A stretch of DNA of 64,000 nucleotides, taken from positions 10,002,945 to 10,066,944 of the forward strand of contig NC_134015.1 in NCBI RefSeq assembly GCF_040712315.1, in the 5' to 3' direction. Each line of letters begins with the position of its first letter. Position 1 is the stretch's first letter. Source of the stretch: Castanea sativa. Its lineage: Eukaryota > Streptophyta > Magnoliopsida > Fagales > Fagaceae. The notes under the pieces are model-generated. The model was not told where the DNA came from. It did no database searches and was given only the letters and a program-made list of their open reading frames with translations. Shown here piece by piece: positions 34,382 to 47,600 of the stretch. The translations under genes and the position numbers were made by a program.

Positions 34382-35670
34382 AGGGTAATTTACATAATTT
34401 GTCTTTATCCTTTACATTATATTTCAATTTGATCTTTGGCCTTTCAATCGTGTCAATTTAGTTCATAACATTTTGGAATCGTGTTAATTTAGTCCTTGTC
34501 GTTATGTCTTGGATGAAAATATCTGACGTGTCTAACAGTATAATTAAAAAATGCTTTTCTAGCACATCAATTGCCAACAATGTAGTCACGTCATACTTAA
34601 AAAAAAAAAAGACCCCCTCATACTAAAAAAAATTAAGAACAAACTTCTTTTCACATGAATTAAATTGGGGAAAAATTAAATCCCTCACCCTCACTTTCAC
34701 TCTCACACCATTAACCCCTAATTCAGTTGTTTTATTTTCTCATTTTCACCAATATGATCTCAATTATATAAATTTTTATTATTATATCAAAACGACAATC
34801 AAAGCAGTAAAAAACTAAAATCATAACAATTCTAAATTGAAGAATAGCATCACTATTGATGGTGAGTGGTGAGAACGAATTTGAGAAGGGCACCGTATTG
34901 TTGTAAAGAGAAGTGATATGCACAGCAATCCCAATCAAAGCCAGGTCTATCACCATACTGTGTCGTCTGAAGATTATGTAAGCGTTGAATTATTGTAGAA
35001 AGATAGGGATTCATGTGTTTGTATTTAGAGGCCAGGCAATTGACTTTATATACTAAAACTCAGTTCGGCGGTTACAGCCATTGTATATTAATGGCTATGC
35101 ACAGTATATATATTAATGGACTTGGTCAGATCTATTGGTAATACAAGCAAATCATTTCCTTTCACTCCATATTTCTTGATTTCCTCTTATTTGCTCACAG
35201 TGGTTAGTCACATTACCTTCTGGAACTTTCACAACCGTTTGGTCACTTCTACGAGATCCACTACTGCCACTCCTTTCGAGCTCTCATCAATAATGACACC
35301 TGCAACTTCCTATTGGATGAGAGAGTTAGGGATTAATGGCGTGAGAGTGAGGAAGAGAGGGTTTGACGAGATAGAGTGAGGGTTAGGGATTTATTTTTTC
35401 CCCTAATCTAACTCATGTGAGTGGAATTTTGTTCTTAATTTTTTTAAGTATGACGTGGCTGTATTGTTGGCCGTTGACGGGACAGAAAAATTATTTTTTA
35501 ATTATACCGTTAGACATGTCATATATTTTCAACTAAGACAATGGCAAAGACCAAATTGATACGACTCTAAAAGTTTAAGGACCAAATTGACAAAATTGAT
35601 AGGTTAGAGACCATAGAGACCAAATTGAAATATAGTATAAAAGATAGGGATCAATTATGTAATTTACCCT
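34382..35670. mobile_element. Long-TIR non-autonomous element, Mutator-like
   Basis: The terminal ~330 bases at each end are inverted copies. The left starts AGGGTAATTTACATAATT and the right in reverse complement starts AGGGTAAATTACATAATT. The match runs through CAATTTGATCTTTGG or CAATTTGGTC, GTCTAACAGTATAATTAAAA and GTCACGTCATACTTAAAAAA to TCACATGA(A/G)TTA. The centre (about 34720-35360) is unique and has no transposase frame. A-rich flanks prevent a clear target duplication call. Long inverted repeats suggest a MULE. Confidence 0.75.
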
Positions 35671-35954
35671 AAAAAAAACCTACTCAATCAGCGAAAAAAA
35701 TACACAAAATCACAGATATCCTTTACAAATTATTTTGGACCTACCTCACTTCACTAAAAAATTGGGCCAAAAACTCACCATTACATCGCCAAAGCAAAAG
35801 CTCAAGATCTGTCCCTATCTAAATAGTTGGTTTGAATCCTTTTATTGGTCGGCTAGATTCGTCAAAGTCGGGTTTTTGATGGACGGTCCTAAGCATAGGC
35901 TAACCTAAGTGGTCCACCATAAAACTTATATTTGCCTCTTAAGAAAATGTAATC

Positions 35955-36540
35955 AAATTAGTTTTTTTTTTTTTTGAGTGGATTTACATGATATTCAATC
36001 GGTTTGATGCAGAGGCAATCCTTAAAATTTCATTGAGCAGGAGGCAGGTGCAAGATAAAATGGTGTGGATGCATTGTCGCAATGGAAAGTACACGGTAAA
36101 ATCGGGGTATCATGTTGCTCGAATGCTAGCTGGGGACACCAATGGAGGAGAAGAGAGCTCAGAACAGAGGGCAAATCACCGGGTCTGGAATAGGCTTTGG
36201 CAACTCTGTGTTCCTAGCAAAATAAAAGTTTTTGGCTGGAGGGCTTGCCTTAATATTTTGCCATCAAAGGTGAACTTAGTTAGATGGCAAATTCTGAAGG
36301 AGGACAGGTGTGGTTTATGTCAACGATGTCCGGAATCTGTGATTCATGCACTTAGGGAATGCAGTGTTGCACAAGATGTATGGGCTGGGTCTACTGCTCG
36401 AAACAGAAGTGTGGAGGTGTGAAGGAAGACTTTTTGCAACTATTTCAGTTTATGATGTCCAAACTGTCAGAGGAGGAACTTGAGGCCTTTCTAGTTCAAT
36501 AATACCAGTGTGTAGATTTTATAGTTTATTCAGTCCCTCC
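35955..36540 (+). pseudogene. LINE zinc-binding reverse transcriptase tail
   Basis: From 35988 the frame encodes FDAEAILKISLSRRQVQDKM, then GKYTVKSGYHVAR, WNRLWQLCVPSKIKVFGWRA, LPSKVNL and CGLCQRCPESVIHALRECSVA. This is the zf-RVT domain at the C-terminus of plant LINE reverse transcriptase, with its Cys/His cluster (C-x2-C, H, C). The usual following RNase H is absent, and the upstream RT is missing. A poly-T run (35961-35973) lies at the left edge. Confidence 0.82.
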
Positions 36541-38248
36541 TGCTGAAGTTGTTTTGTACTTAATAAATCTGGATGCTTCTGTTTTTATTTATTTTTGGAT
36601 TAAAAGGGAAAGTTTTATATATATATAAAAGAGTTTATACAACAACAGGCTCAAAAACCTCCAAAGGATATAGTCTACTAGTCCTGAGGTGCTTCATATC
36701 TCGTACAAAAGCTGTATATACAAAAGAAAAGATGAGCATGTATCATAAACTTCCAAAATGCTTTGTTGTTGACGTCCCCTTTTAGCTAGTGCATCCTTAC
36801 ATTCGTTAGCCTCATGGCATATGTGAAGTAGATGGACGGTCTATGCTTGCGCCATAAGGTTCTTGCAATTAGAGATTAACAGGACAACATCCAGTGATAA
36901 ATCACCTCACGGTATATGGATGCTTCTGGTTTATATTCAGGGTTTCAGACTGAGAAATTCGGCTAACAATACTGCTGATTACTATTAGTAGTTACATATT
37001 CTATAATATATATATACATAAAAAGAGAGATAATACCTAGGTTTGTAGCACCTCTCTGTTTGTTGGTAGTTTTAGGTATTATCTTTGTTTGTAGCATCTT
37101 TCACATAGAGAAGATCATATATCCACCCGGGAAAATCAGGCTGATACAGAAGACAGTGGACATAATTTCAGCTAACAACATCGTTGATTACTAATCTCAT
37201 CTCTTGCATGTCTATTGTTGCAAAATTTTCCCAGACTGAGACCTTGAGTTCTTGTGCATTTAAGGTATGGAGAGATACTATCCAGCTCACTCACTTAGTG
37301 GTACTATTTTAAGGGGAAATAAAAGTACATTTAAGACCTCACTACTATTTTAAGGGTAGGAGACTAGCTAGGAGTAAGATCACTAGGACTATTGGAGGGT
37401 TTTTATAAATTTCACTTCTTTTTTTTTTTTTTTTTTTCCTCCTAGGAAACCTAATGAAAATTTTACTTTTCTTTCATTTCTTCTAGGCAAACTAAAGAAA
37501 ATTTCATTTGTAATATGCACAAATTAAATTAAAATTTTAAATTTAGATTTCAAAAAAAAAAAAAAAAACATATTTCGTCTAACCCTAGCACCCTAGGATA
37601 TATAAACCCATAATTCTAATTTCTAGTAGAAACTAGAAACGCTAGAGCCCAATTCTCCCTCGTAGGAGGATCGTCATAGTAGAGTCACCGAAAAATGAAA
37701 AATTCTGATCAGAAAATTGTTTTTAACAACCAAAATGCCATAAATGAAGCATTTTTAGATCAAACCAAGAACTAACTAGTGTTAGTTGGCCTCTCTTGCC
37801 CCTAACCAACTCTTTCCCTGCTTTTCCTAGTTTCGTTGCTAGTAGCTTCTGACAAACCTCGCCAAAATATTTTTAAAAAAGTTCATGTTTTTAACTAATT
37901 TTGGATCCTTCTTGTATTTCATTCAATCAAGCTTTTCTTTCTATATTTGAGATCAATTTCACTTAAATCAGATTTCTTTAATTAAAATTGGAGAAATTTG
38001 AAAGTTAGGTTAGGTCTAAGACATGCTTTAGGGATTTCTATGTTCTAGTTATGTTTTCTTTCATTTGATTACGAAATCATAAAATTGAGGAGCCAAATTG
38101 AAGATTTAAACCACTAATTGATCAAAATAGTGGCTTGTTAACAAATTCTTAAAAATTGCATCTTAGGGTTAGTGTTTCATCATTCATGCATAAATTGGGG
38201 ATTTTGTAATCCGTTTGTTAATTGATTAAATTGATCTCTCTATATTAT
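36541..38248. other. Intergenic DNA, no gene seen
   Basis: Includes poly-T at 37412-37436, poly-A at 37552-37567 and (TA)n near 36613-36625 and 37003-37015. No frame matches a family I recognise. Confidence 0.5.
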
Positions 38249-38518
38249 GGGTCCGTTTGGATAGAGCTTATTGCTGAAAACTGAAAACTGAAAACTGAAA
38301 ACACTGTAGTAAAATAATTTTAAAATGTGTGAATAGTACCGCGGGACCCATTTTTAATGAAAAAGTTGCTGAAAAGTGAAATTTGTGGGTCCGTGAACAG
38401 TGCACGAATGCACTGTTCACAGAAAAATGGGTCAATAATTGCGGCTGGAAGAAAAAAAAAAAAAAAAAAAAAAACTGAACGCAAACGCAGACGCAAGAAG
38501 CTGTATCCAAACTCAGCC
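38249..38518. mobile_element. MITE, GGGTCCGTTTGGATA family, copy B
   Basis: Close relative of 18781-19046 over its whole length. The same 12-bp inverted repeat GTGAACAGTGCA with a 4-base loop is intact at 38393-38420. Right end in reverse complement is GGCTGAGTTTGGATAC. Flanking triplets no longer match exactly (TAT and TAA). Confidence 0.8.
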
Positions 38519-39808
38519 TAAGAGTTCCAATACAATATTTAAAACACCCAATTAGATCTGAGTTTGATCGAAGTGAAATTATTTAACAAAAAAAGGGGGT
38601 TTTAATATTAGTTTTATTGATAAAATTAGTATTTTTCAATCAAATAAGGGTTTAATAAAATCGGATGAAATAATATGTAATTTTTACATCTAATTAGGGT
38701 TTTATAATACCAATTGGGTGAAAACATTATAATTTTGAACATAATCAAATAATTAAAATCGTTAAGTTTAGGACTTAGGCCAAATGTGGGCTTTTGATGT
38801 TCTAAATATTTTAATGTCAAATTGAAGGTGAAATTATCAAAGTATGATACCTCATTATAGGTTTTGAACATCCAATTGGGTGAGGTGATCAAGGGCTACA
38901 ATAATTTAAATCTATATATCTTATGTTTGATTTAAGAATCTTACTAATTGACAATGAATAAAATTAATATTTGGAATTTCTTGGTCCATAATATCTCTCA
39001 TGTTAAGTAATAGCATAGACATGGAATTATTTATGTCATCATTGGGAACTAACATGTTTCTTTGACTTAGGCTTCAAAGATCTTCGTGATGAACCTAACC
39101 CAACCTAAAATTTATGGGGTTTAAATCATTTGGTCATTTTGGGAGATCAGATGACTTAACATGCAATTTGGTTTTTGAGACAATTTGTTTGATTTACAAA
39201 TGTCTTATCGCTGGTTAAATATGGATTTTCTTTTATTTTGCTGGGTGTCACACGACTCACACCACTTCTTTCTTTTCCTCTTGGTAACCAAATGAAGCAT
39301 AACTGATCTTGCAGGTACTCTTTCTAATTTCTATACAAAAGTGTGATTGCTATATGTTTTAAATAAACTTGAGTTTCTCAGCAAAAAAAAAACAGGAACT
39401 TGAGTTGGTTTTTTCAGATACATCAACAATATACCAAGTTATCATCATCCTATTAATCTCATTCAATGGCTAACATTTTGGTCCACATTATACAATAGAA
39501 TCCCCAGTATCAAATTATTATTTCAAATATTAAATCAACAACTGTATCTGTTACCATAAAAGGATCTCTAATCTCCAATGTGAAACATGCTCTAATCATC
39601 TCAAATTGTACTTAGAGCTGAGGAAGTCCAGGCCTTTGAAGTTAAGGCATTCAAGTGGAAATGGATTTGCATTATTTAATGAAATAAAATGATAATGAAG
39701 TAGTTATTAGAAACATTTCAGAGCCACTTGGAGTATCATTTGTTTCCAGAAGAAAGAGAAAGAGCCTATTTGGCATGCAAGAAAAAGAACATTAGGAAGA
39801 GACAAAAT
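38519..39808. other. Intergenic DNA with LINE tail downstream of AMI1 copy 3
   Basis: Most is AT-rich and without a gene. About 39415-39560 matches, with divergence, the LINE tail found downstream of AMI1 copies 1 and 2 (the CATCAACA.TA.. to ATCAAATTAT segment). About 39700-39808 matches the 3' flank of the other copies, so this is the same duplication unit, older. Confidence 0.6.
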
Positions 39809-42800
39809 TCAGGAACCCATTTTCTCAACAATGCCAACCTCTTCTTTGAGAGTGTCATACAGAGACTCAACAAGATTAAGCAGGAACCCATCTGAACCAT
39901 GTGTCGCCAACAAGGAAATTGAGACAGGAAGATTATCATACAACCCTAGTGGTATGCTAACCTGTAGAAATGCAGAAAGAAATTATAAGTTTTTCCAAAG
40001 GTGATCTCACATAAACAAACAAAGGAAAAAAATAAGATTGCTATGTCTCACAGAGAGAGAGAGGGAGAGAACCTGACAAAATCCAGATGCTGATGCAATC
40101 AACAGCAAGCTGAATGTCCTGTCACAAAAATTTTCTGATATAGTTGGATCTGTTTGTAACTTTGATGGAGGCCCCAGAACTGTGGGAATAGCTAGGACAC
40201 CAAAATCCTGAATAATCATCATTGTTAGTCAAGCTAGCGTAAAAGTTGAATTCATAAATGAGAGATGGTGTCACAATTTCTGCTACTATAGGATTTCTTG
40301 TGATTGGAAGGGGAGAGGAGAGGTAGTTAGGGTGTATACTTCCTAAAATTTGCTCAGTTTTGAAAGCAAACATTAGTCATCATAATCATATGCCACTCTC
40401 ACTACCCTGGCCAGTCCTTAAAAATTTAAAGCAAAACTTTCCAAACTCTTTTAGGTACTTGTGGAAAGAAGACAAAAACCACATTGGAAAACAACATTAA
40501 TATTGCTTTTGCAGCAAAATAATGTAAGGTAATTTTGTTGAAAACAAATAGTAATTCTTAAAGAATATAGTTCCACTTTTATCTTGGGATCATTTCTCCA
40601 AGAAATAGGCTGGATATACTGGCATAATTATCATCAATAACGTAAATACAATTTTTCTGGGTTTTGTTTGTCATCAATGAGATGAACCTAAAGAGATGTT
40701 GACAATAAAATTACTCCTACATTTGAATTCTGATTCCTCGAGAATTTGAATTAGAGTGTTAGATGTGTATATAAGTATAAATATAGAAAGGAAAAATCAT
40801 TAAGTATATACATCTTTAATGCATAGATAAAATCTTTGACTTTCTAGGATCAATCGTGCCCTTATAAAATAGGGTGTTTGTCTTTATGAAAGAAAATAAC
40901 AAACTATTAAGATGAATACATGTATGCATACAAGCATATAAATGTGATTTTGTAGACATATCCATTGTCACATATTAAGCTCCAACTTATTCAAAGGAAA
41001 CATTAACCTTCTTTTTAAAAGAAAAAAAAAATTGAAGGAATATCAGATTTCCATATAGCAGAATCTTTGGATTGTGAAACATTACAAGAAAGAGAAAGAT
41101 AAAGAGTACCCCAAGAAGATCAATAAGAGCTGCACGGGCTTCGTTCTTCACAGAGTGACAAATATCCAAATTTTCATCTGTTGTCATAAGGGCTTCCCAT
41201 ACCCGTTCTGATATCCCAGGACCCAAATCAGGTTTGACAGTATTGATCCATTCACCATGGTTGTTCTTGAATTCATATCTGTTATTTGAATGGTTAATAA
41301 GTTCAGCAGGCAATGTTTATATTAGAACAGTATTTCATCTAACAAGATTTGGACTAATATCAGAGTTGTCATTCAATATTGTTGAATCAATTAAGAGGTG
41401 ACAATTAGCACCCTATAATCAATCGCATGGCACTTGAAAGGGCTTCCAAAGATGGTATATGAGACTCTTGATCTGCATTTCCTTTATTGACGAATTGTTT
41501 CAAACTTGGAACTTTGTCCTTGACATAGTCCTCAAGGATTGCACGTGATACAAGATGACCTGCATTATTATTAAAAACATAAAGTGATCTCATTAAATAA
41601 GAAACACATTGATCTAAACACAAAATGTATTTTGACAAAGAAAATAATGAAAATTTTCTTTACGACAAAAGATTTCTAATAAGCCAAGCTTTTTCTTTTT
41701 TCTGCATTTGAGATGTATCTTTTGTTGCGTTCCTAAAAGGAGAATCTAGTTGATTAACATCTTTTTCAGGATGACAGCATTCTACTTCAATAAATCCTCC
41801 CCAAATAACACTTTTGCCCTTGAATTGCTACGGAATCCAAATAGAACTTTTTAAAATTTATGCGTTGTATGAATACTCCCATATGTAGAATTTAGACAAA
41901 TAAATTAGGCATATGGTCAATGCACTTACTCCCAAATAACTTCTCCACTGATTTGACAAGAGGTTGAGTAACTCGATCCTTTGGAATGTCTGAAAGCTGG
42001 AAACAATCTTCTGCAATAATTATCCGACTGGGTCTGACATGATCCACATCAGGTAATTGTAGAAGCACTCGTCCAACTCTATTAAGAATTACAGGGTCCC
42101 TAGCAAACCATCCTGTATGAGAAGTTGGTGTCAAAGAATCAGATCCTCTCCCAACCAATGCTGTAGAAATTTCTGTAGCATACTTAAACAAGGAGCAGTA
42201 ATTGGTTGGTTTGTTGTTTTAAAAAAATCATTGTTGATTTGATTTCATCATTTCAGTATGACCTAAAGGTTCTGGAAAAATCTCTTCTGAATGCTTAAAC
42301 TCTGTCATTCAAAAGTATCATAGGTTATTATGAATGTGCGAGCGTGCGCACACACACACCATACAGCAGACACTGATAGCTAGTGCACGAATATTTCGTA
42401 ACAACTTGGAATGATAAAAACATGGTCAAGAAATGTTAAGGAAAAACTGAAACAACTAAAGTTTTTTTGCTGCATCACAGTATAAGCCAATCTGCCAATC
42501 TGAACAATATCATCAGCATTTGCTAGACTTTCAAGTGCAGAGTTGAACTTTTTCCCACTACATTTTAATATAACATACAACTTGACTCAAGCCATCAAAC
42601 AATTTGTTCCTTACCCACAGTATCAAAACTTTGCACCAAAGGAATAACTCCAGCAGTGGAAATGGCATCATGAGAAGGCCGGAACCCAAGAATTCCACAG
42701 TATGATGCAGGTACTCTTACACTTCCTCCAGTGTCAGTTCCTATGATAGAAAAACCTTTTCGTTAGATCTATTAAGGCAAGCCAAGAAACATAAAATTTT

Positions 42801-43735
42801 CTTTACCGAAACTCACCTAAAGCAAAATCAACAAGCTTTGCGCCTACTGCTACAGCAGATCCACTAGAAGAGCCTCCAGGTACCCGATCAGGCACACATG
42901 GATTTGTAGGTGTGCCATAATGTTTGTTTTCTCCATTAATACTGCCAAAAACAGGTCATTCAATTACATCCCATCAACTATGATGTGATCATTCTAAGGA
43001 CCTATTTTTCCAAGATGGCTAATTCACCAAGTGACAGCCCCAGCCCATTTAGGAAGCAATTGGAAATCACAGGAAACAATTGATTGGACTAGATATATTT
43101 CATAATTCATACATAGAGAAAATTGTGTAAACATAATTGAATTGTTATCATTTCCCAAAATTATTATTTGGAATCAACCTAAACATCTTCTACCCTACCC
43201 CCTATCCTTAATACTAACCTGTATGCCAGTTCAGCCGTGACAGTTTTACCAACACACGTGGCACCTCCCCTTAAGACAGCCAAAATAGCCGGGGCTGTTG
43301 ATGTGGCAGCCGGATGAGTCCTTGCCCAGTCAGGATTTCCAAACCCAGTAACATATCCATCTACATCAAATCTATTTCCAAATAAAAAAAAACTTGTTAA
43401 AGAAAATGAGCGCACACAAGTAAGGTACTTAAGTACTTGGGAATTTTCATGTATCCAACATGAAATTTGATGTATGACTTTTGCATGGTTAAAACCCATT
43501 AATTGGTTTGATGCATAAGTTCATTAAGAGTAACGAAAACAAGTACTATTCTTATAAGTTTCACGTATCCACCAATTCCATGGGGATTTTTCTTCTTAAA
43601 AAAGAGTGATAGGACTCACATGTCTTTAAAAGCAAAGGTGAGGCCATGTAAGGGAAGCTGATGAAGTGAAGGGCTTGGTTGTAGTAGGAACTTCTCCATG
43701 AAAGCTCCATAGTCTGAGTCTCTTGCCGTGTCCAT
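39809..43735 (-). CDS. AMI1: AMI1-type amidase (indole-3-acetamide hydrolase), copy 3
   Basis: Nine exons join in frame to 435 residues: 43620-43735, 43219-43371, 42817-42941, 42615-42740, 41930-42112, 41412-41559, 41110-41278, 40073-40207 and 39809-39961. Exon 1 is two codons longer ([10 protein letters not shown]). Catalytic Lys37, Ser114 and Ser138 are kept, with [18 protein letters not shown] and [11 protein letters not shown] matching plant AMI1. All introns are GT-AG, including intron 3 (GTGAGT), which is GC-AG in copies 1 and 2. It is clearly more diverged from copies 1 and 2 than they are from each other. Oddities are LIIGYEF where the others have LLQRYEF, and a G-to-S change at the exon 5/6 join. 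Confidence 0.9.
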
Positions 43736-44693
43736 TACTATTTACTACTGAGCTCTCTCAGACTGACTGAAGCTCATCTATACGTTTTAAAGTAGAGAAA
43801 TGAATGTTGACAAGGCAAATTTTACAAGGTTAAAAAGCTGTCGTAGCAGTCTTATGAATAATTGGTGGTGAAGTTGCCTTGGTATTTGCAACATAAGTCA
43901 AGAAACACACATGGATACTTTGATATGTGGCCAAATCTAGATTCCTTTGATACAACGAAAGGCCAAATCTAGATTCCTTTGACTACAACGGTCAACGATA
44001 AGTGTGGGATGAGAAGGTGCCCTCTCACAACATGTGAGATATTTCATAAAAAATGTAAGATCTACCTGCGTGGAAGTCACATGTTATGAAAAAAAAATAG
44101 ATGTCTCACGATCATATTTCAATGGAAAATTTCAATTGGAGCTACCTTTATTTATTGGGGCAATTGCTTCGGTGGGCCTTTTTTTCTTAATTTTTTAAGA
44201 CTAGATGAGGTCGGACGTGTAAATAAGATTTCTACAGCAAACCACATCCACAGGAAATTCGATGCGGGAATATTCCATCGATGATATGGAAGAATGAAGA
44301 AAAAGAAGAGAAATATTATTACATAGATACAAGATCGCAAATTAAGCTAGAGTGAGCTCAAGATAGGCTTGAAGGACACATCGTAAACCCAAAAATCTCA
44401 AGTTCCATGGGGTTCACAAGGTATCTCAGGGTAGAGAGTGAAATAATATGGTCACTGGAATACTATTTCTTTATATTAAAAAAGGAAAAAAAAGAAAAAG
44501 AAAAAAGAAAAAAGACCAAAATGTTATGTCACTTTACTCGTCTGAGTCAATCAGACTTCCAATAAACTTGCGGTGAGGCACTGGGAATATATGCAAGTTA
44601 AGGCTCTTCAATCTTTACTAATTTGAAAAACAAAACACAGTAACAATATATTATGAAGGAAAACAATTCTAAGTGCTTTAATTGCAACGAAAT
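43736..44693. other. AMI1 copy 3 upstream region and RING gene 3' flank
   Basis: No gene is seen. A 40-bp tandem pair containing GGCCAAATCTAGATTCCTTTGA lies near 43930-44000. The block 44470-44693 probably includes the 3'UTR of the RING gene, whose stop is at 44694-44696. Confidence 0.45.
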
Positions 44694-47600
44694 TCAATCA
44701 GGTCCATCAGAGTCCTCATCAAAGATATACAAGTAAGGTATTAGAGGTGTCTGTTCAATAGCTGCTCCTTCAGAAGCCTCACTGGTGACTCCAGGATAAC
44801 TCCATCCTAACCGCTGCATGTAAACTGCATCATAGGCTTCAATGTTCAAACCTGAGGCAAGAAACAGTTCCACCTCATTTACAAATCGGTCTGTTCTTGC
44901 TCCTAGAAAACGCCTTGCTGCATCAGAGACTAAAGCCTTGAACTCTTCTTGTTTTGTTTCAGGCCTTTTTAAATGATATTTTTGGTCATTCCTGAAAAAC
45001 GAGTGTTTGGTGCAAATTCAGGCACAGTGAAAATCAATAGAATATCATCATCCAATATAATGATTTTTTAAAGCTATAAGCCACACTGTCTTCCAACAAA
45101 AACAAATATCCAGAGAATGAGGAAATAGATTGTGAAGAGTATGGAATGTTTTTCATGATCCATTCATATTCAATTGAAGACGCAAACAATGATAGCATAT
45201 CACCTTGTCAAGGATGTTACAATCACACCAAGTATGTGGTGAAGGATAATGTCAACATCTTCCTCCTAGACATAAAGTCGCAAAAGGAAAACAAGAGTCA
45301 ACAATATGTAGTTGCCTTATAAAACAGGTAATAAATATGGTACAACCTCCTCATATGTAGTTTCATTGTAAAAAAATTCCACATGAAGATTAAGGAAAAT
45401 TCATTCAGACATCTCGTTAAGCATCATTTTACTTTTAGACCATGATTGGTTGCAATCGGCTAATAAATTCAAAATAGCAAAGTTAAACAATCAAAGGATT
45501 TTTGAAACTCACTGACATTTAGATACATCTTGAAAGAAATAGGTTAAAAGAATTGAGTATGTGGCATAAGCGCAAGCACATGCTTATTTTAAGTAAAGCG
45601 CACATTCTTTAAAACAATGAAGTAAATTCAAAAACAATTATCAATAGGTAACATGACAATCAAGTGATCAACTAATCATATAAAATTTAAACATGACATA
45701 TTATATAATTCTCTTGTGCTTTAAAAACATACAAACTTATGATATTTGATAGCCATTATCAAAATGTACTACATGGTTGAATCATATATGCCCAAAAGGC
45801 AAACAACCAAAAGCACAAGAATAGTAAGCAGTTACTTCTATGAATAACATAAACAATGCAATTCAATGCAATCCTAAACCCTAAACCCTAATATACCCAA
45901 AGGGCAAATAACAAAAAGCACTAGAATGGTAAATAGTGACTTTTATGAATAATATAACCAATGCAATGAAATCTTAAGCATAATAACATTCATCATCTTC
46001 CTCATCTACTTCATCTAAACTAATAGTCTCTCTCCTTCATTAGGACTTAAGATTTGTGAACTAGATCTTAAATCCATTGTCCTTCCTAGTGACCTCAATT
46101 TTGATCTCATGTTGAAAATTTCTTCTACAACTCCAGCAGCTCTAGCAACATTACACCACGTCAAGTAATAATCATCAAATGCAAGATCATTGTCAGCACA
46201 TTCATTGGGTTATCTTTCTTCCATTCACCCAGTCAACCCTCATTCTTATCATCTATAACTTTCAAAGATATTGGACTGTGTGCTCCTTTTATTTTTTATT
46301 TTTCCCCTACTTCTAGAATTTATAATGAGGTGTGGGCCAATGTGTATCACAACATAAGATTGGTATTTATATAACAAATCAGGGCCCATATATATAGTAT
46401 TCAGATATAATGCATTTAATCGGTTATTTATCTTTACAAAAAAGAAAAAAGAAAAAAGAAAAAAGCAAAAAAAAAGAAAAGAAGAAGAAGCACAAAATGC
46501 CGGATGAGTCCTTGCCAAGTCAGGAATTCCAAACCCAGTCACATATCCATCGACATTATATCTGTTTCCAAATAAAAAACTTAAAAGACAAATCTAATAC
46601 ACACACATACACAATCTGCAGACCAACACATAAAAATACCCAATTACTGATATTGTTATCCACACACACACCACAAAAACACACGAAATCTTCTAAATAA
46701 TATTGGTAATCACAAAAAATAGCTGACATTGATGCATAAGCTTGTGCACACAATTAAAGAATATAGATACACAAACTTCAAACTTCAAATGAGCATGGCT
46801 TAAATCCAATAGTTAAAATTCATAAAAAGACTATCTCATTCTGAATTTTACTGTACATGATTTTTCAGGCACCAACACACTTCCAAAGAAAAAAAATTGA
46901 GAAACCCCAGTAGTTAAAAGCAAAAGAAAACAAGTACGAGGCTTTGAATTGTTGGAGGACAAAGAAGAGTGATAGATAGTATAATAACTCAGAGGAATAA
47001 AAGTGAAAGAGTGTTATTAGGACTGACATGTCTTTAACAGCAAAGGTGAGTGCATTCAAAGGAAGCTCATGGGCTGATGGGCTTGGTTGTAGAACGAACT
47101 TCTCCATGAATGCACCATAGTCTGAATCTCTCTCTCTCTCTCTCTCTCTCTCATCCTTTTAAAATGGTGAATTTTGCTTAGTAATTATAATAGAATAAAA
47201 AAATTTATTTTAACTTAAAATACTATAATTAAAAGGTTAAAATTAAGTAAATATTTGAGGTTTGGGCTAATACCAATCAGATTCAAAGTGCTCCACTTTG
47301 CTTTACCCTCAACACTTTGCACTTTAAGTGAGATTCAGTGCTCTTTTACCAACAATGGTATGTCTCTGTTTTTGTCTTTTCAATTTAATGAATAAGATTG
47401 GCCATAGTCAGCTTTGGATGCCCAGCAAAAATGAAGTTGGTGGATATACAGATTTTTCCTCTAGAATTTAACCTATGCAAATTGGCTGATGCTAACATGA
47501 TAATAAATGGTTGGAAAGCTTCATTCAGGATTAGCAACATGTTTTATTACATGCAGCTTGCGTTCTATGTCATAATCTACAATCAATTTATAGTGTTTAT

